Assembly: GCA_964371655.1 (NCBI GenBank)
Contig: CAYJOD010000024.1
Coordinates: forward strand, 13,394 to 77,393
DNA from: CAZGSN01 sp964371655
GTDB lineage: Bacteria > Desulfobacterota > Binatia > HRBIN30
Length of the DNA: 64,000 nucleotides
Direction: 5' to 3'
The notes beneath the pieces were generated by a model that saw only the letters and a list, made by a program, of their open reading frames with translations, did not search any database and had not been told where the DNA came from. Position numbers and translations under genes: made by a program. Within the stretch, counting starts at the first letter, position 1. Every line of letters begins with the position of its first letter. Positions 60,891 to 64,000 of the stretch are shown piece by piece.

Positions 60891-64000
<3,110 letters not shown>

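Overview
The window comes from a GC-rich, Gram-negative-type bacterium and is probably a contig assembled from a metagenome or draft genome. A c-type cytochrome operon, an outer-membrane beta-barrel protein, a lipoprotein with a lipobox, and the ribosomal gene order place it among Proteobacteria-like lineages. The Thr/Pro-rich spacers in a secreted protein and the abundant intergenic palindromes resemble 'Deltaproteobacteria'/Binatota-type genomes. That placement is an impression from sequence style, not a phylogenetic result.

The left 25.6 kb is accessory and metabolic. On the minus strand are an acyl-CoA synthetase cut by the window edge, a small NFACT-R domain protein and a DegT/StrS aminotransferase. 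Divergent from the last is a Gfo/Idh/MocA oxidoreductase. Next comes a 1,464-residue secreted protein (4750-9144) built from three copies of a Cys-containing module, a Gly-rich domain and Thr/Pro linkers. It is followed by an alpha/beta-hydrolase lipoprotein, a double-hotdog thioesterase, an HxlR regulator and a molybdopterin oxidoreductase whose start is preceded by a perfect 10-bp palindrome. Then come a beta-barrel protein, a diheme cytochrome c plus cytochrome c' operon, a GST and a GST remnant, and a zinc-ribbon protein. A DUF4336 protein, a BCAT-type aminotransferase, a DUF433/DUF5615 toxin-antitoxin-like pair, a TrpF-like protein lacking the catalytic Cys, a CMD-family protein and a Tam-like methyltransferase complete the region. 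Nearly every spacer here holds an inverted-repeat element, and several families recur at different loci.

From 25.6 kb to the right end, every gene lies on the minus strand and forms one very long translation/transcription cluster. Read in the transcribed direction it runs tuf-rpmG-tRNA(Trp)-secE-nusG-rplKAJL-rpoBC-rpsLG-fusA-tuf-rpsJ-rplCDWB-rpsS-rplV-rpsC-rplP-rpmC-rpsQ-rplNXE-rpsN-rpsH-rplFR-rpsE-rpmD-rplO-secY-adk-map-rpmJ-rpsMKD-rpoA-rplQ, with a strong terminator after rplQ. infA is absent from its usual place. A palindromic element fills the rpoA-rplQ spacer exactly, leaving rplQ without a clear Shine-Dalgarno.

The last 7.4 kb (56573-63998) repeats 40735-48160 base for base in every stretch I compared: tuf, fusA, rpsG, rpsL and part of rpoC. 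Homology begins just after the tuf stop codon. This is what either an assembler looping through two identical tuf genes or a real tuf x tuf tandem duplication would produce. I favour the assembly explanation, so the copy should not be counted as extra genes without read evidence.
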